NCBI RefSeq assembly: GCF_001426405.1 | Contig: NZ_LMEP01000008.1 | Span: 1 to 64,000, forward strand | DNA length: 64,000 bases | DNA from: Streptomyces sp. Root1304 | GTDB taxonomy: Bacteria > Actinomycetota > Actinomycetes > Streptomycetales > Streptomycetaceae | Reading direction: 5' to 3' | Part shown: positions 28,572 to 36,819 of the stretch, piece after piece | Numbering within the stretch: position 1 is the first letter of the stretch | How the letters are laid out: each line of letters begins with the position of its first letter | Notes under the pieces: model-generated | What the model saw: the letters and a program-made list of their open reading frames with translations, nothing else | What the model was told of the DNA's origin: nothing | Database searches by the model: none | Program-made: the position numbers and the translations under genes

Positions 28572-28596
28572 GGAACTCCTTCATTAGACTGGGTCC
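28572..28596 (+). promoter_or_regulatory. Possible promoter of ald
   Basis: GGAAC at 28572 and GTC at 28593 are spaced by 16 nt, as in ECF sigma-E-like promoters; TAGACT at 28585-28590 inside it could instead be a -10. Neither has full support. The 146-bp gap between the TPR ATPase and ald must contain the ald promoter. Confidence 0.3.
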
Positions 28597-28695
28597 GCCG
28601 CGTGTGAACGTGGTGTGCCCCGGTGCGCCGCAGTGCATCCGGGTATGTATCGCAGTGCCCCAGATATCCCCCTGATTCAAGGACCGTGATCGACG

Positions 28696-29811
28696 ATGAA
28701 GGTCGGCATCCCCCGCGAGGTCAAGAACAACGAGTTCCGCGTGGCCATCACCCCTGCTGGTGTCCACGAGCTCGTCCGCCACGGCCACCAGGTCTTCGTC
28801 GAGCAGAACGCCGGTGTCGGCTCCTCGATCACGGACGAGGAGTACGTCGCCGCCGGCGCCGAGATCCTCCCCACCGCCGACGAGGTCTGGGCCACCGCCG
28901 ACCTGCTGCTCAAGGTCAAGGAGCCCATCGCGGAGGAGTACCACCGCCTCCGCAAGGACCAGACCCTCTTCACCTACCTGCACCTCGCCGCCTCCCGCGA
29001 GTGCACGGACGCCCTCCTGGCCTCCGGCACCACCGCCATCGCGTACGAGACCGTGGAGACCGCGAACCGCGCCCTCCCGCTGCTCGCCCCGATGTCCGAG
29101 GTCGCGGGCCGGCTGGCCCCGCAGGTCGGCGCCTACCACCTGATGCGCTCGGCCGGCGGTCGCGGCGTCCTGCCCGGCGGCGTGCCCGGCACCCACGCCG
29201 GCAAGGCCGTCGTCATCGGCGGCGGCGTCTCCGGCTGGAACGCCACCCAGATCGCCGTCGGCATGGGCTTCCACGTGACCCTGCTCGACAAGGACATCAA
29301 CAAGCTCCGCGAGGCCGACAAGATCTTCGGCACCAAGGTGCAGACGATCGTCTCCAACGCCTACGAGCTGGAGAAGGCCGTCGTCGAGGCCGACCTCGTC
29401 ATCGGCGCCGTTCTCATCCCGGGCGCCAAGGCCCCGAAGCTGGTCACCAACGAGCTCGTCGCCAAGATGAAGCCCGGAAGTGTCCTTGTCGACATCGCGA
29501 TCGACCAGGGCGGCTGCTTCGAGGACTCGCACCCGACCACCCACACCGAGCCGACCTTCCAGGTCCACAACTCGGTCTTCTACTGCGTCGCCAACATGCC
29601 CGGCGCGGTCCCGAACACCTCCACCTACGCCCTCACCAACGCCACGCTGCCCTACATCGTGTCGCTGGCGAACAACGGCTGGGCCGAGGCGCTGCGCCGC
29701 GACGCCGCCCTCGGTCTGGGCCTCAACACCCATGACGGCAAGGTGGTTTACAAGGAGGTCGCCGAGGCGCACGGCCTCGAGCACGTCGAGCTCAGCACCC
29801 TCCTGGGCTGA
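28696..29811 (+). CDS. ald: Alanine dehydrogenase
   Basis: 371 aa, ATG with AAGGACC upstream. Start [22 protein letters not shown] and the catalytic-region sequences LLLKVKEP and TYLHLAAS are as in family members. The NAD-binding Rossmann motif is [20 protein letters not shown], and the C-terminal half has [19 protein letters not shown]. It interconverts L-alanine and pyruvate/ammonia with NAD. It is monocistronic, closed by a hairpin. Confidence 0.96.
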   Translation: MKVGIPREVKNNEFRVAITPAGVHELVRHGHQVFVEQNAGVGSSITDEEYVAAGAEILPTADEVWATADLLLKVKEPIAEEYHRLRKDQTLFTYLHLAASRECTDALLASGTTAIAYETVETANRALPLLAPMSEVAGRLAPQVGAYHLMRSAGGRGVLPGGVPGTHAGKAVVIGGGVSGWNATQIAVGMGFHVTLLDKDINKLREADKIFGTKVQTIVSNAYELEKAVVEADLVIGAVLIPGAKAPKLVTNELVAKMKPGSVLVDIAIDQGGCFEDSHPTTHTEPTFQVHNSVFYCVANMPGAVPNTSTYALTNATLPYIVSLANNGWAEALRRDAALGLGLNTHDGKVVYKEVAEAHGLEHVELSTLLG

Positions 29812-29855
29812 CCTCCGCGGCACCGCCGTCAACGCGTGCCGTCAATGCCACGCAC

Positions 29856-29888
29856 CCGGCCGGACCTTGTTCGACAAGGTCCGGCCGG
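29856..29888 (+). terminator. Terminator hairpin after ald
   Basis: Perfect 15-bp stem (29856-29870 with 29874-29888) with a 3-nt loop TCG and no U-tract, 45 bp after the ald stop. Confidence 0.8.
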
Positions 29889-30046
29889 CCGTGTCTCCGG
29901 GCCTGCCGTAACGTTCGGCCAACTCGCCTCGAACGTAACCCTTTAACCGTTTCGCACACCCCTGAAACGTGTGGATGCATGCCTGCGCACCCTTGACAGA
30001 GACGTGTTCGGTTGCCGACACATCGGGCCGGGTCCGGCGGATTGTG

Positions 30047-30076
30047 TTGCTGCGGAGCGGTGACACGCCATAGAGT
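30047..30076 (+). promoter_or_regulatory. Candidate promoter of the parA-like operon
   Basis: TTGCTG (30047-30052) and TAGAGT (30071-30076) are 18 nt apart, giving a start near 30083 and a ~70-nt leader to the GTG at 30152. A better -35 (TTGACA at 29993) has no matching -10. The rest of the 340-bp gap after ald contains the ald hairpin and an A/T-richer stretch at 29930-29960. Confidence 0.45.
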
Positions 30077-30151
30077 CGCCAACCGTCGGCATGGTGCCAC
30101 GCTGACCTATCGATAAATGTTCCTGGTGACATCCAAGGAGGTAGACGACTT

Positions 30152-31285
30152 GTGAATGAGTCGACAATTACTCCCGGGAGCGGTGCGCCAGGTGCTCCGA
30201 TCGGCTCCGTCGCGGTGCGGACCTTCGCGACGCACCAGCCCATGACGACAGCCCACACGATGAAGACGATGGACGGCCTACACGTGAACGCCACGGCCGG
30301 CAACGAGATGGGCCGAGAGTCCACCCACTTCGCCGCCTTTGACGAGGTGCCCGAGGGGCACTTCTACGACCCCGACGCCGAGTACGAGCCCGACCCGGAG
30401 TACGCGGCCACCCTCGCACCCGACGCTGCCCGCCAGCGCCGCGAGCGGATCGGCCCCACCGGACGGCCCCTGCCGTACTTCCCGATCCCGGGTCCCCTGA
30501 CCGACCACGGACCCGCGAAGATCATCGCGATGTGCAACCAGAAGGGCGGCGTCGGCAAGACCACGTCGACCATCAACCTGGGTGCCGCGCTCGCCGAGTA
30601 CGGACGACGGGTGCTGCTCGTCGACTTCGACCCGCAGGGAGCCCTGTCGGTCGGCCTCGGCGTGAACCCGATGGAGCTCGACCTCACCGTCTACAACCTG
30701 CTCATGGAGCGGGGCATGTCGGCGGACGAGGTCCTCCTGAAGACCGCCGTGCCCAACATGGACCTGCTGCCGAGCAACATCGACCTCTCGGCCGCCGAAG
30801 TCCAGCTCGTCAGCGAGGTCGCGCGCGAGTCGACGCTCCAGCGCGCCCTGAAGCCGCTGATGAACGACTACGACTACATCGTGATCGACTGTCAGCCCTC
30901 GCTCGGCCTGCTGACCGTGAACGCCCTGACGGCGGCTCACAAGGTCATCGTGCCGCTGGAGTGCGAGTTCTTCGCGCTCCGCGGAGTGGCGCTGCTCACC
31001 GAGACCATCGAGAAGGTCCAGGAGCGGCTCAACCCCGAGCTGGAGCTCGACGGCATCCTCGCCACGATGTACGACTCCCGTACGGTGCACAGCCGTGAGG
31101 TCCTCGCGCGCGTCGTCGAGGCCTTCGACGACCACGTGTACCACACGGTCATCGGGCGGACGGTGCGCTTCCCGGAGACCACGGTCGCCGGTGAGCCCAT
31201 CACCACGTACGCCTCCAACTCCGTGGGCGCCGCCGCCTACCGTCAGCTCGCCAGGGAGGTGCTCGCCCGGTGTCACGCCGAGTGA
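30152..31285 (+). CDS. ParA/Soj-like ATPase upstream of scpAB
   Basis: 377 aa, GTG with a strong AAGGAGG 9 nt upstream. About 125 N-terminal residues precede the ATPase and look disordered (FDEVPEGHFYDPDAEYEPDPEY). Then the deviant Walker A CNQKGGVGKTTSTINLG with the second Lys, motif A' LLVDFDPQGALSVGLG, Walker B YDYIVIDCQPSLG and PLECEFFALRG follow. This is a chromosome-type ParA. It is not paired with a parB here, but overlaps a small putative RHH gene and precedes scpA and scpB, so a role in chromosome segregation or organisation is likely. Confidence 0.88.
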   Translation: MNESTITPGSGAPGAPIGSVAVRTFATHQPMTTAHTMKTMDGLHVNATAGNEMGRESTHFAAFDEVPEGHFYDPDAEYEPDPEYAATLAPDAARQRRERIGPTGRPLPYFPIPGPLTDHGPAKIIAMCNQKGGVGKTTSTINLGAALAEYGRRVLLVDFDPQGALSVGLGVNPMELDLTVYNLLMERGMSADEVLLKTAVPNMDLLPSNIDLSAAEVQLVSEVARESTLQRALKPLMNDYDYIVIDCQPSLGLLTVNALTAAHKVIVPLECEFFALRGVALLTETIEKVQERLNPELELDGILATMYDSRTVHSREVLARVVEAFDDHVYHTVIGRTVRFPETTVAGEPITTYASNSVGAAAYRQLAREVLARCHAE

Positions 31286-31773
31286 GTCTGCCCGGCGCCG
31301 ACGAACTCTTCCGTACGACCGGGGGGACGGCGCTCCAGTCGTCCGCACCCCGCCGGGCCGTCCCGGCACCGGCGGGCGAGAGCGCCCCGGCGGCGGCCGA
31401 GGGCTCCGCGGAGCACACGGCGGCGGACTCCGAGACCGCAGAACCGAGCGCGAGGACGGCGGAGCCCGACGGCGCCGCCGCCAAGGGCGCACCCGCGGCC
31501 GCGGTCCCCGCCCCGGCGGCGCGGCGACGCGGCGGCGGTCGGGCCCCGAACCGGCGGCCCAGCGGCCGGGAGCGCCACGACGAGAAGATCACGGTCTACG
31601 TCTCCGCCGAGGAGCTGATGGACCTGGAGCACGCCCGGCTGGTGCTCCGCGGTGAGCACGGTCTCGCCGTGGACCGCGGCCGGATCGTCCGGGAGGCCGT
31701 CGCGGTCGTCCTGGCGGACCTGGAGTCCCGCGGCGACGCGAGCATCCTCGTCCGCCGCCTGCGCGGCCGCTGA
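31282..31773 (+). CDS. Ala-rich protein with C-terminal ribbon-helix-helix-like domain
   Basis: 163 aa from GTG 31282, which overlaps the parA-like stop (GTGA); GTG 31270 is an alternative. Residues ~1-100 are low-complexity, rich in A, P, E and G. The last ~60 residues are conserved-looking: DEKITVYVSAEELMDLEHARLVLRGEH, then VDRGRIVREAVAVVLADLE, a beta strand-helix-helix layout that fits ribbon-helix-helix DNA-binding proteins. In plasmids, RHH proteins such as ParG partner ParA ATPases. Direct coupling to a ParA-like gene makes it a candidate partner. The fold call is from pattern only. Confidence 0.65.
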   Translation: MSLPGADELFRTTGGTALQSSAPRRAVPAPAGESAPAAAEGSAEHTAADSETAEPSARTAEPDGAAAKGAPAAAVPAPAARRRGGGRAPNRRPSGRERHDEKITVYVSAEELMDLEHARLVLRGEHGLAVDRGRIVREAVAVVLADLESRGDASILVRRLRGR

Positions 31774-31818
31774 CGGTAGCCTGCGGGCTGCCGCGCTCCC
31801 CGTTCCCCCTGGACCTCC

Positions 31819-33009
31819 ATGCACCACGCCCCCGATGAAACGTCCCGCCCGCCACGCCGCCTCCTGGGCCGCGGGCCGGGCGAGCCGGAGGAGGCCGCAC
31901 CACAGCCTCCGGCCGGCCCTCCCGTACAGGACGAGGGGCGGCCGGACGGCTCTGCGGCCCCGGCCGAGGGGCCGGACGGGCGGGAGTACGGCTCCGAGGG
32001 CCCTGACGGCCCTGAGAGCGGCTCCGGGGCCCTTCGGGGCGGTGACGGGGGCACCGAGGCCGGAGAGGGTGCCACGGGCGCGCGTGAGGGCGGTTCCGGG
32101 GCCCTTGAGGATGGTGTCGACGCCGATGAGGCCGGAGCCGGGGCCGTCGAGGCCGGGCACGGCGGTGACGGTGACGGTGCTGCCGAGGCCGGGCGCGGCG
32201 ACGGTGGTGACGGCGACAGCGGTCGGTTCACCGTGCGGCTCTCGAACTTCGAGGGGCCCTTCGATCTGCTCCTCCAGCTGATCACCAAGCACAAGCTCGA
32301 CGTCACCGAGGTCGCGCTCTCGCAGGTCACCGACGAGTTCATGGCGCACCTGCGCGCCCTCGGTCCCGACGGGGACCTCGACCAGACCACCGAGTTCCTC
32401 GTCGTCGCCGCCACCCTCCTCGACCTCAAGGCCGCCCGGCTGCTGCCCGCCGCCGAGGTGGAGGACGAGGCCGACCTCGCCCTCCTGGAGGCCCGCGACC
32501 TGCTCTTCGCGAGGCTGCTCCAGTACCGGGCGTACAAGAAGATCGCGGCGATCTTCGCGGAGCGCTGGGAGGCCGAGGGCCGCCGCCACCCCCGTACCGT
32601 CGGACTCGAACCGCACCACGCCGAGCTGCTCCCCGAGGTCGTCATCTCCATCGGCGCCGAGGGCTTCGCGAAGCTGGCGGTCAAGGCGATGCGGCCCAGG
32701 GCCGAGCCTCAGGTGTACGTCGACCACATCCACGCCCCGCTCGTCAGCGTCCGCGAGCAGGCCGCCGTGGTCGTCGCGCTGCTCCGCGAGCGCGGGACGG
32801 CGCTCTTCCGCGAGCTGATCGAGGACGTCGGCGACGAGACGCTGACCGTGGTGGCCCGCTTCCTCGCCCTCCTGGAGCTCTACCGGGAGAAGGCCGTCGC
32901 CCTCGACCAGGAGACCGCCCTGGGGGACCTCACCGTCTCCTGGACCGGCGGGGAGGCGGACCCGGCCGGGTCCGTGACGGACGAATTCGACCAGGAGGCC
33001 CCCGCATGA
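31819..33009 (+). CDS. scpA: Segregation and condensation protein A (kleisin)
   Basis: 396 aa, ATG 31819. The first ~135 residues are disordered, with repeats of G, E, D and A (EGPDGREYGSEGPDGPESGS). The kleisin starts at FTVRLSNFEGPFDLLLQLITKHKLDVTEVALSQVTDEF, the classic ScpA N-terminus that binds the SMC neck. The middle binds ScpB and the C-terminal winged helix (TLTVVARFLALLELYREKAVAL) binds the SMC head. With SMC and ScpB it forms the bacterial condensin. The stop overlaps the scpB start (ATGA). Confidence 0.94.
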   Translation: MHHAPDETSRPPRRLLGRGPGEPEEAAPQPPAGPPVQDEGRPDGSAAPAEGPDGREYGSEGPDGPESGSGALRGGDGGTEAGEGATGAREGGSGALEDGVDADEAGAGAVEAGHGGDGDGAAEAGRGDGGDGDSGRFTVRLSNFEGPFDLLLQLITKHKLDVTEVALSQVTDEFMAHLRALGPDGDLDQTTEFLVVAATLLDLKAARLLPAAEVEDEADLALLEARDLLFARLLQYRAYKKIAAIFAERWEAEGRRHPRTVGLEPHHAELLPEVVISIGAEGFAKLAVKAMRPRAEPQVYVDHIHAPLVSVREQAAVVVALLRERGTALFRELIEDVGDETLTVVARFLALLELYREKAVALDQETALGDLTVSWTGGEADPAGSVTDEFDQEAPA

Positions 33010-33611
33010 GCGACCTCAAGCCCGCCCTCGAAGCCGTCCTGATGGTCGTCGACGAGCCCGCCACCGAGGCCCACCTCGCCAAGGTCCTGGACCGGACCCC
33101 CCGCGAGGTCGCGGACGCCCTGCGGGAGCTGGCCGACGAGTACACCGTCCAGGGCCGGGGCTTCGAGCTGCGGCGGGTGGCCGGCGGCTGGCGCTACTAC
33201 ACCCGCGCCGAGCACGCCGCGGCCGTCGAGGCCTTCGTCCTGGAGGGCCAGCAGGCCCGGCTCACCCAGGCGGCCCTGGAGACCCTGGCGGTCGTCGCGT
33301 ACCGCCAGCCGGTCAGCCGTTCCCGGGTCTCGGCGGTCCGCGGGGTCAACTGCGACGGGGTGATGCGGACCCTCCTGCAGCGGGGTCTGGTGGAGGAGGC
33401 GGGCGCGGAACCCGAAACAGGTGCGATCCTGTACAGGACGACGAACTACTTCCTGGAGCGGATGGGCCTGCGCGGCCTGGACGAGCTCCCCGAGCTGGCG
33501 CCCTTCCTCCCCGAGGCGGAGGCGGTCGAGCCGGACTCGCTGGAAGGGGTCCCGTCGTTCGATCCGGATGCACCGGATCGTGAGGACGACGACGACAAGA
33601 CGGAAGTTTGA
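33006..33611 (+). CDS. scpB: Segregation and condensation protein B
   Basis: 201 aa, ATG overlapping the scpA stop. Two winged-helix domains are visible: PALEAVLMVVDEPATEAHLAKVLD at the start, and LTQAALETLAVVAYRQPVSRSRVSAVRGVNCDGVMRTLLQRGLV in the second. The C-terminal ~45 residues are acidic. ScpB dimers clamp ScpA in the SMC complex. The stop shares one base with the next start (TGATG), so translation is coupled to the pseudouridine synthase gene. Confidence 0.94.
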   Translation: MSDLKPALEAVLMVVDEPATEAHLAKVLDRTPREVADALRELADEYTVQGRGFELRRVAGGWRYYTRAEHAAAVEAFVLEGQQARLTQAALETLAVVAYRQPVSRSRVSAVRGVNCDGVMRTLLQRGLVEEAGAEPETGAILYRTTNYFLERMGLRGLDELPELAPFLPEAEAVEPDSLEGVPSFDPDAPDREDDDDKTEV

Positions 33612-34828
33612 TGCGAAGCAGCAGCGGCAGGAACAGCAGCGGAAACAACGGCGGGAGCCGTGGTGGCAACAGCGGCGGCCGCGGCGGCAGCAGCGGTGGC
33701 GGCGGCGGCCGCGGCGGCTCCGGCGGCGGCGGCGGTTACCGGGGCGGCAGCGGTGGTGGCGGCGGCTACCAGGGCGGTGGCGGCGGCGGTGGCTACCAGG
33801 GTGGCGGCCGTGACGACCAGAAGCGCCCGAGCAACCCGCGCCGGCCTCGCCCCGAGGAGCGCTCCTACGACGTGAGCCCGCCCGCGGAGGCCCCGAAGAA
33901 GGGCCGCGGCTCCGCGGCCCGCGGCGGCGCCAAGGGCGGCCCCAAGGCACCCCAGGGCGGCACCCCGCCCCGTCGTGGCCCGCACGGCCAGCGGCAGGCC
34001 CCGGCCCGCTCGCGCGAGCTCGACGCCAAGATCGAGCAGCGCAACCGGGAGCGGTACGAGAACCGGCCGGAGATCAGGACCCCGAAGACCTTCCCGGGCG
34101 CCGAGCAGGAGGGCGAGCGGCTGCAGAAGGTCCTCGCCCGCGCCGGCATGGGCTCGCGGCGCGCCTGCGAGGAGCTCATCGAGCAGGCCCGCGTCGAGGT
34201 CAACGGCGAGATCGTCCTGGAGCAGGGCAAGCGCGTCGACCCGGAGAAGGACGAGATCAAGGTGGACGGCCTGACCGTCGCCACCCAGTCGTACCTGTTC
34301 TTCGCGCTGAACAAGCCGGCCGGTGTCGTCTCCACCATGGAGGACCCGGACGGCCGCCAGTGCCTCGGCGACTACGTCAACAACCGTGAGACGCGTCTCT
34401 TCCACGTCGGCCGGCTCGACACGGAGACCGAGGGCATCATCCTGCTCACCAACCACGGTGAGCTGGCCCACCGCCTCACGCACCCGAAGTACGGCGTGAA
34501 GAAGACCTACCTGGCCGCCATCACCGGCCCGCTGCCCCGCGAGGTCGGCAAGCGGCTGAAGGACGGCATCCAGCTGGAGGACGGCTACGCCAAGGCCGAC
34601 CACTTCCGCGTGGTCGAGCAGACCGGCAAGAACTACCTGGTCGAGGTCACGCTGCACGAGGGCCGCAAGCACATCGTGCGCCGCATGCTGGCCGAGGCCG
34701 GCTTCCCGGTCGAGAAGCTGGTCCGCACGGCCTTCGGCCCGATCGGTCTGGGCGACCAGAAGTCGGGCTGGCTGCGCCGCCTGACCAACACGGAGGTCGG
34801 CATGCTGATGAAGGAAGTCGGCATGTAA
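33611..34828 (+). CDS. RsuA/RluB-family pseudouridine synthase with RGG/GGGY-rich N-terminus
   Basis: 405 aa from ATG 33611, which shares the A of the scpB stop. Residues 1-150 are low-complexity: Gly/Ser/Arg repeats with GGGGYRGG and GGGGGYQGG units, then a basic Pro-rich stretch. The S4 domain starts near RLQKVLARAGMGSRRACEELIEQARVEVNG; the synthase domain has the catalytic Asp in HVGRLDTETEGIILLTNHGELAHRLTHPKY and the C-terminal HEGRKHIVRRMLAEAGFPVEKLVR. It should isomerise a uridine in 23S rRNA (RluB-like). The scpAB-rluB order is widely conserved. Confidence 0.92.
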   Translation: MRSSSGRNSSGNNGGSRGGNSGGRGGSSGGGGGRGGSGGGGGYRGGSGGGGGYQGGGGGGGYQGGGRDDQKRPSNPRRPRPEERSYDVSPPAEAPKKGRGSAARGGAKGGPKAPQGGTPPRRGPHGQRQAPARSRELDAKIEQRNRERYENRPEIRTPKTFPGAEQEGERLQKVLARAGMGSRRACEELIEQARVEVNGEIVLEQGKRVDPEKDEIKVDGLTVATQSYLFFALNKPAGVVSTMEDPDGRQCLGDYVNNRETRLFHVGRLDTETEGIILLTNHGELAHRLTHPKYGVKKTYLAAITGPLPREVGKRLKDGIQLEDGYAKADHFRVVEQTGKNYLVEVTLHEGRKHIVRRMLAEAGFPVEKLVRTAFGPIGLGDQKSGWLRRLTNTEVGMLMKEVGM

Positions 34829-34848
34829 GGCCCCCGGCCCGCGCTACG

Positions 34849-34890
34849 AAGGAGCCCGTGACCGCCCCACCCGGCGGTCACGGGCTCCTT
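34849..34890 (+). terminator. Terminator hairpin of the parA-scpAB-pseudouridine synthase operon
   Basis: Perfect 18-bp stem (34849-34866 with 34873-34890) with loop CCACCC, 20 bp after the stop; both arms begin or end in AAGGAG/CTCCTT. Confidence 0.85.
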
Positions 34891-34908
34891 CGCGTTCCCC
34901 GTCCCCGC

Positions 34909-34974
34909 TAGGTCGTGTCCGGAAAGTGGCGCCGTCTGCTCGCGGGCCAGGCGGGACTTTCCGGACACGACCTA
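34909..34974. repeat. Palindromic REP-like element, copy 1
   Basis: Perfect 19-bp inverted repeat TAGGTCGTGTCCGGAAAGT (34909-34927) and its complement (34956-34974), with a 28-nt loop. The TAG at its right end, read on the minus strand, is the stop codon of the neighbouring hydrolase gene. The right 33 bases recur at 42363-42395 with 30 of 33 identical. Confidence 0.85.
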
Positions 34975-35994
34975 GTGCTCCCGGTGGTACGCGGCCACGG
35001 CGCCGAAGGCCTCCTTCGGCTCCCAGTCCAGGTCGGGGTACGTGTCGCCCTTGCGGTCCTCGAAGACCTTGACGATGCCGTAGCTGGCCAGGTCCAGATC
35101 CTCCCGGGGGTCGGCGTCCGGCCGGTGGACGTGGTCGTGGAGCGCGAAGACGAAGACGAAGGTGGTGTCGACGCCCCCGGCGTCGAAGGCCTCCAGGAGT
35201 TCCCGTACGTACGCGGCCTGGCCGGCCTCGTCGCGCGCGTGCTCCCCGTTCAGGCGCAGCGGGCCGTGCCCCTCGCCGTACTCGACGATCTCCAGGCCGC
35301 GCGCGCCCACGTCGCCGGCGCCCCGGAAGGTCGCGGAGCCGAACTCGGTGATCGCGACCGGCTTGCCCTGGTCGACGAGCCGCCGCACGCCCGCGGCGAA
35401 GACGTCGGCGATCTCGGCCGACCGGTAGAGGTCCACGGAGAGGAAGTCGAACGGCGTCCAGTCGACCTGTTCCAGCGGCACGGAGGCGTAGGTGATCCTG
35501 CCGTGGAAGTGCTCGCGGACCACCGCCACGGCCCTGCCGAGGAACTCGTTCACCCGTGCCCCGGCCTCCGCGATCCGTTCGGCGGGGCGGTCCGGCGACA
35601 GCAGGAACGCGACCCGCTCGTCGATCGAGTCGCCGGGCAGGAAGCCCTTGTTCATCAGGCTCAGCTCGGCGCCGGTGACGAGGACGACCTCGCCGCCGAG
35701 CCCCCGCAGCCGCTCGGCGCGCCGGGCGCAGTCGGCGAACAGCGCCAGCATCTCGTCGGCGGTCAGCTCCAGCGGGTACGGCGAGAACCAGACCTCCAGG
35801 CCGAGGGCGAGCGCGCACCTCGCCGCCCGCTCGATCCGCTCGGGGTCACCCCCGGTGACGCGGACGGCGGTGCAGTGCAGGTCGTCCCGGATGACACGGA
35901 GCTCGCGCTCGACGGTCACGGGGTCGAAGCGCTCGCGGGAGACGGACTCCCCGCGGACGAAACCGGTGTCGTACGTGATGCCCTTGGCGCGCAT
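34972..35994 (-). CDS. Glycoside hydrolase-like TIM-barrel protein
   Basis: 340 aa, ATG at 35994 with GGGAGGAC upstream. Begins KGITYDTGFVRGE and then alternates strand-helix units of a TIM barrel; VVLVTGAELSLMNKGFLPGDS and PVAITEFGSATFRGAGD each place a Glu where clan GH-A hydrolases have acid/base and nucleophile. No signal peptide. The substrate is unknown, and similar proteins have been loosely labelled abortive-infection proteins, which the sequence here does not support. It is divergent from a TetR regulator with a palindrome in between, so it is the likely target. Its stop codon lies in a repeat element. Confidence 0.7.
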   Translation of the reverse strand: MRAKGITYDTGFVRGESVSRERFDPVTVERELRVIRDDLHCTAVRVTGGDPERIERAARCALALGLEVWFSPYPLELTADEMLALFADCARRAERLRGLGGEVVLVTGAELSLMNKGFLPGDSIDERVAFLLSPDRPAERIAEAGARVNEFLGRAVAVVREHFHGRITYASVPLEQVDWTPFDFLSVDLYRSAEIADVFAAGVRRLVDQGKPVAITEFGSATFRGAGDVGARGLEIVEYGEGHGPLRLNGEHARDEAGQAAYVRELLEAFDAGGVDTTFVFVFALHDHVHRPDADPREDLDLASYGIVKVFEDRKGDTYPDLDWEPKEAFGAVAAYHREH

Positions 35995-36018
35995 GGGTGA
36001 TGTCCTCCCCGAGATGGT

Positions 36019-36039
36019 TAAGGTACTTGGCGTACCTTA
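36019..36039. promoter_or_regulatory. TetR-type operator palindrome
   Basis: TAAGGTAC-TTGGC-GTACCTTA is a perfect 8-bp inverted repeat with a 5-nt centre, in the divergent gap between the TIM-barrel gene (start 35994) and the TetR gene (start 36108). It is placed to block both promoters. Confidence 0.8.
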
Positions 36040-36107
36040 CTTGCCCGTGGTGTGCGGTCAACAGGACGATGGAGAGGAACCAGCGGTACCGATCACGGGG
36101 TGAGGAC

Positions 36108-36731
36108 ATGGCCGACGAACCGACGGGGAAGAGCGCCGGTGGTGGGCAGACGCGGCGGCGCGGCGCCGCCCTGGAGGAGGCGATCCTGCGGGCGGCGGCC
36201 GAGGAACTGGTCGAGTCCGGGTACGCCGGACTGACCATGGACCGGGTCGCGCGGCGCGCGGGAACCAACAAGAACGCGATCTACCGCCGCTGGCCCAACC
36301 GCCTCGCGCTCGGCGTCGCCGGCTACCGGCGGCTGGCCACCTCGGTCCAGCCGCCCGACACCGGCGAGCTGCGCTCCGACGCCCTGGAGCTGCTCCGCGG
36401 GGCCAACCGGCACTGGAGCTCGCCGCTCGGCACGGTCCTGCGCGAACTCATGGCGGCCGCCGGAGGGGCGACGGAGTTCCTGGCGCAGCTGCCCGAGCAG
36501 GCCGGCGACTCGGTGGCCGCCACCTGGCTGACCGTGCTCGGGCGCGCGGTCGCGCGCGGCGAGGCCGCCCCGGAGGCGCTGCACCCGCGCGTCGCCACGG
36601 TGGCCGTCGTGCTGCTCCGCAACGAGTTCGTGGTCCGCGGGGTGCCCACCGCGCCCGACGAGGTCCTCGTCGAGATCGTCGACGAGGTGTATCTGCCGCT
36701 GGTCCGGAGGCGCGGGACAGCGGCCGGCTGA
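36108..36731 (+). CDS. TetR/AcrR family transcriptional regulator
   Basis: 207 aa from ATG 36108 with GGGGTGAGGA upstream; the ORF is open further up, but that extension crosses the operator. The TetR N-terminal domain is clear: LEEAILRAAAEELVESGYAGLTMDRVARRAGTNKNAIYRRWPNRLALGVAGYRR, with the helix-turn-helix at ~45-65. The C-terminal ligand domain is typical of the TetR_C_11-like group. It probably represses itself and the divergent TIM-barrel gene through the 36019-36039 palindrome. Confidence 0.9.
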   Translation: MADEPTGKSAGGGQTRRRGAALEEAILRAAAEELVESGYAGLTMDRVARRAGTNKNAIYRRWPNRLALGVAGYRRLATSVQPPDTGELRSDALELLRGANRHWSSPLGTVLRELMAAAGGATEFLAQLPEQAGDSVAATWLTVLGRAVARGEAAPEALHPRVATVAVVLLRNEFVVRGVPTAPDEVLVEIVDEVYLPLVRRRGTAAG

Positions 36732-36764
36732 GCCCTGCCGTCCGCCGCCCACGGGTTTTCGGTC

Positions 36765-36804
36765 TTGTGGCCGGAGGTCGCCCACCTTTATAGTCAACAT
36801 GACT
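36765..36804 (+). promoter_or_regulatory. Promoter and NrtR-like operator of the pnuC operon
   Basis: -35 TTGTGG (36765-36770) and -10 TATAGT (36789-36794) are 18 nt apart. The inverted repeat AGTCA-ACA-TGACT (36792-36804) overlaps the -10 and the start point. Operators of NrtR are palindromes of this size, and an NrtR-like gene is the third gene of the operon, so autoregulation is the simplest reading. AAGGAGG at 36808-36814 is the ribosome binding site. Confidence 0.55.
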
Positions 36805-36819
36805 CTTAAGGAGGCGGGC

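Noticed and set aside
29993..30022. TTGACA as -35 for the parA-like gene
   Set aside because: At 17-18 nt downstream there is only GACACA; the pair TTGCTG/TAGAGT further on fits better.
34972..35994. Abortive-infection (phage defence) function for the TIM-barrel gene
   Set aside because: No Abi domain or toxin motif is visible; the sequence fits a clan GH-A hydrolase-like fold and has its own regulator.
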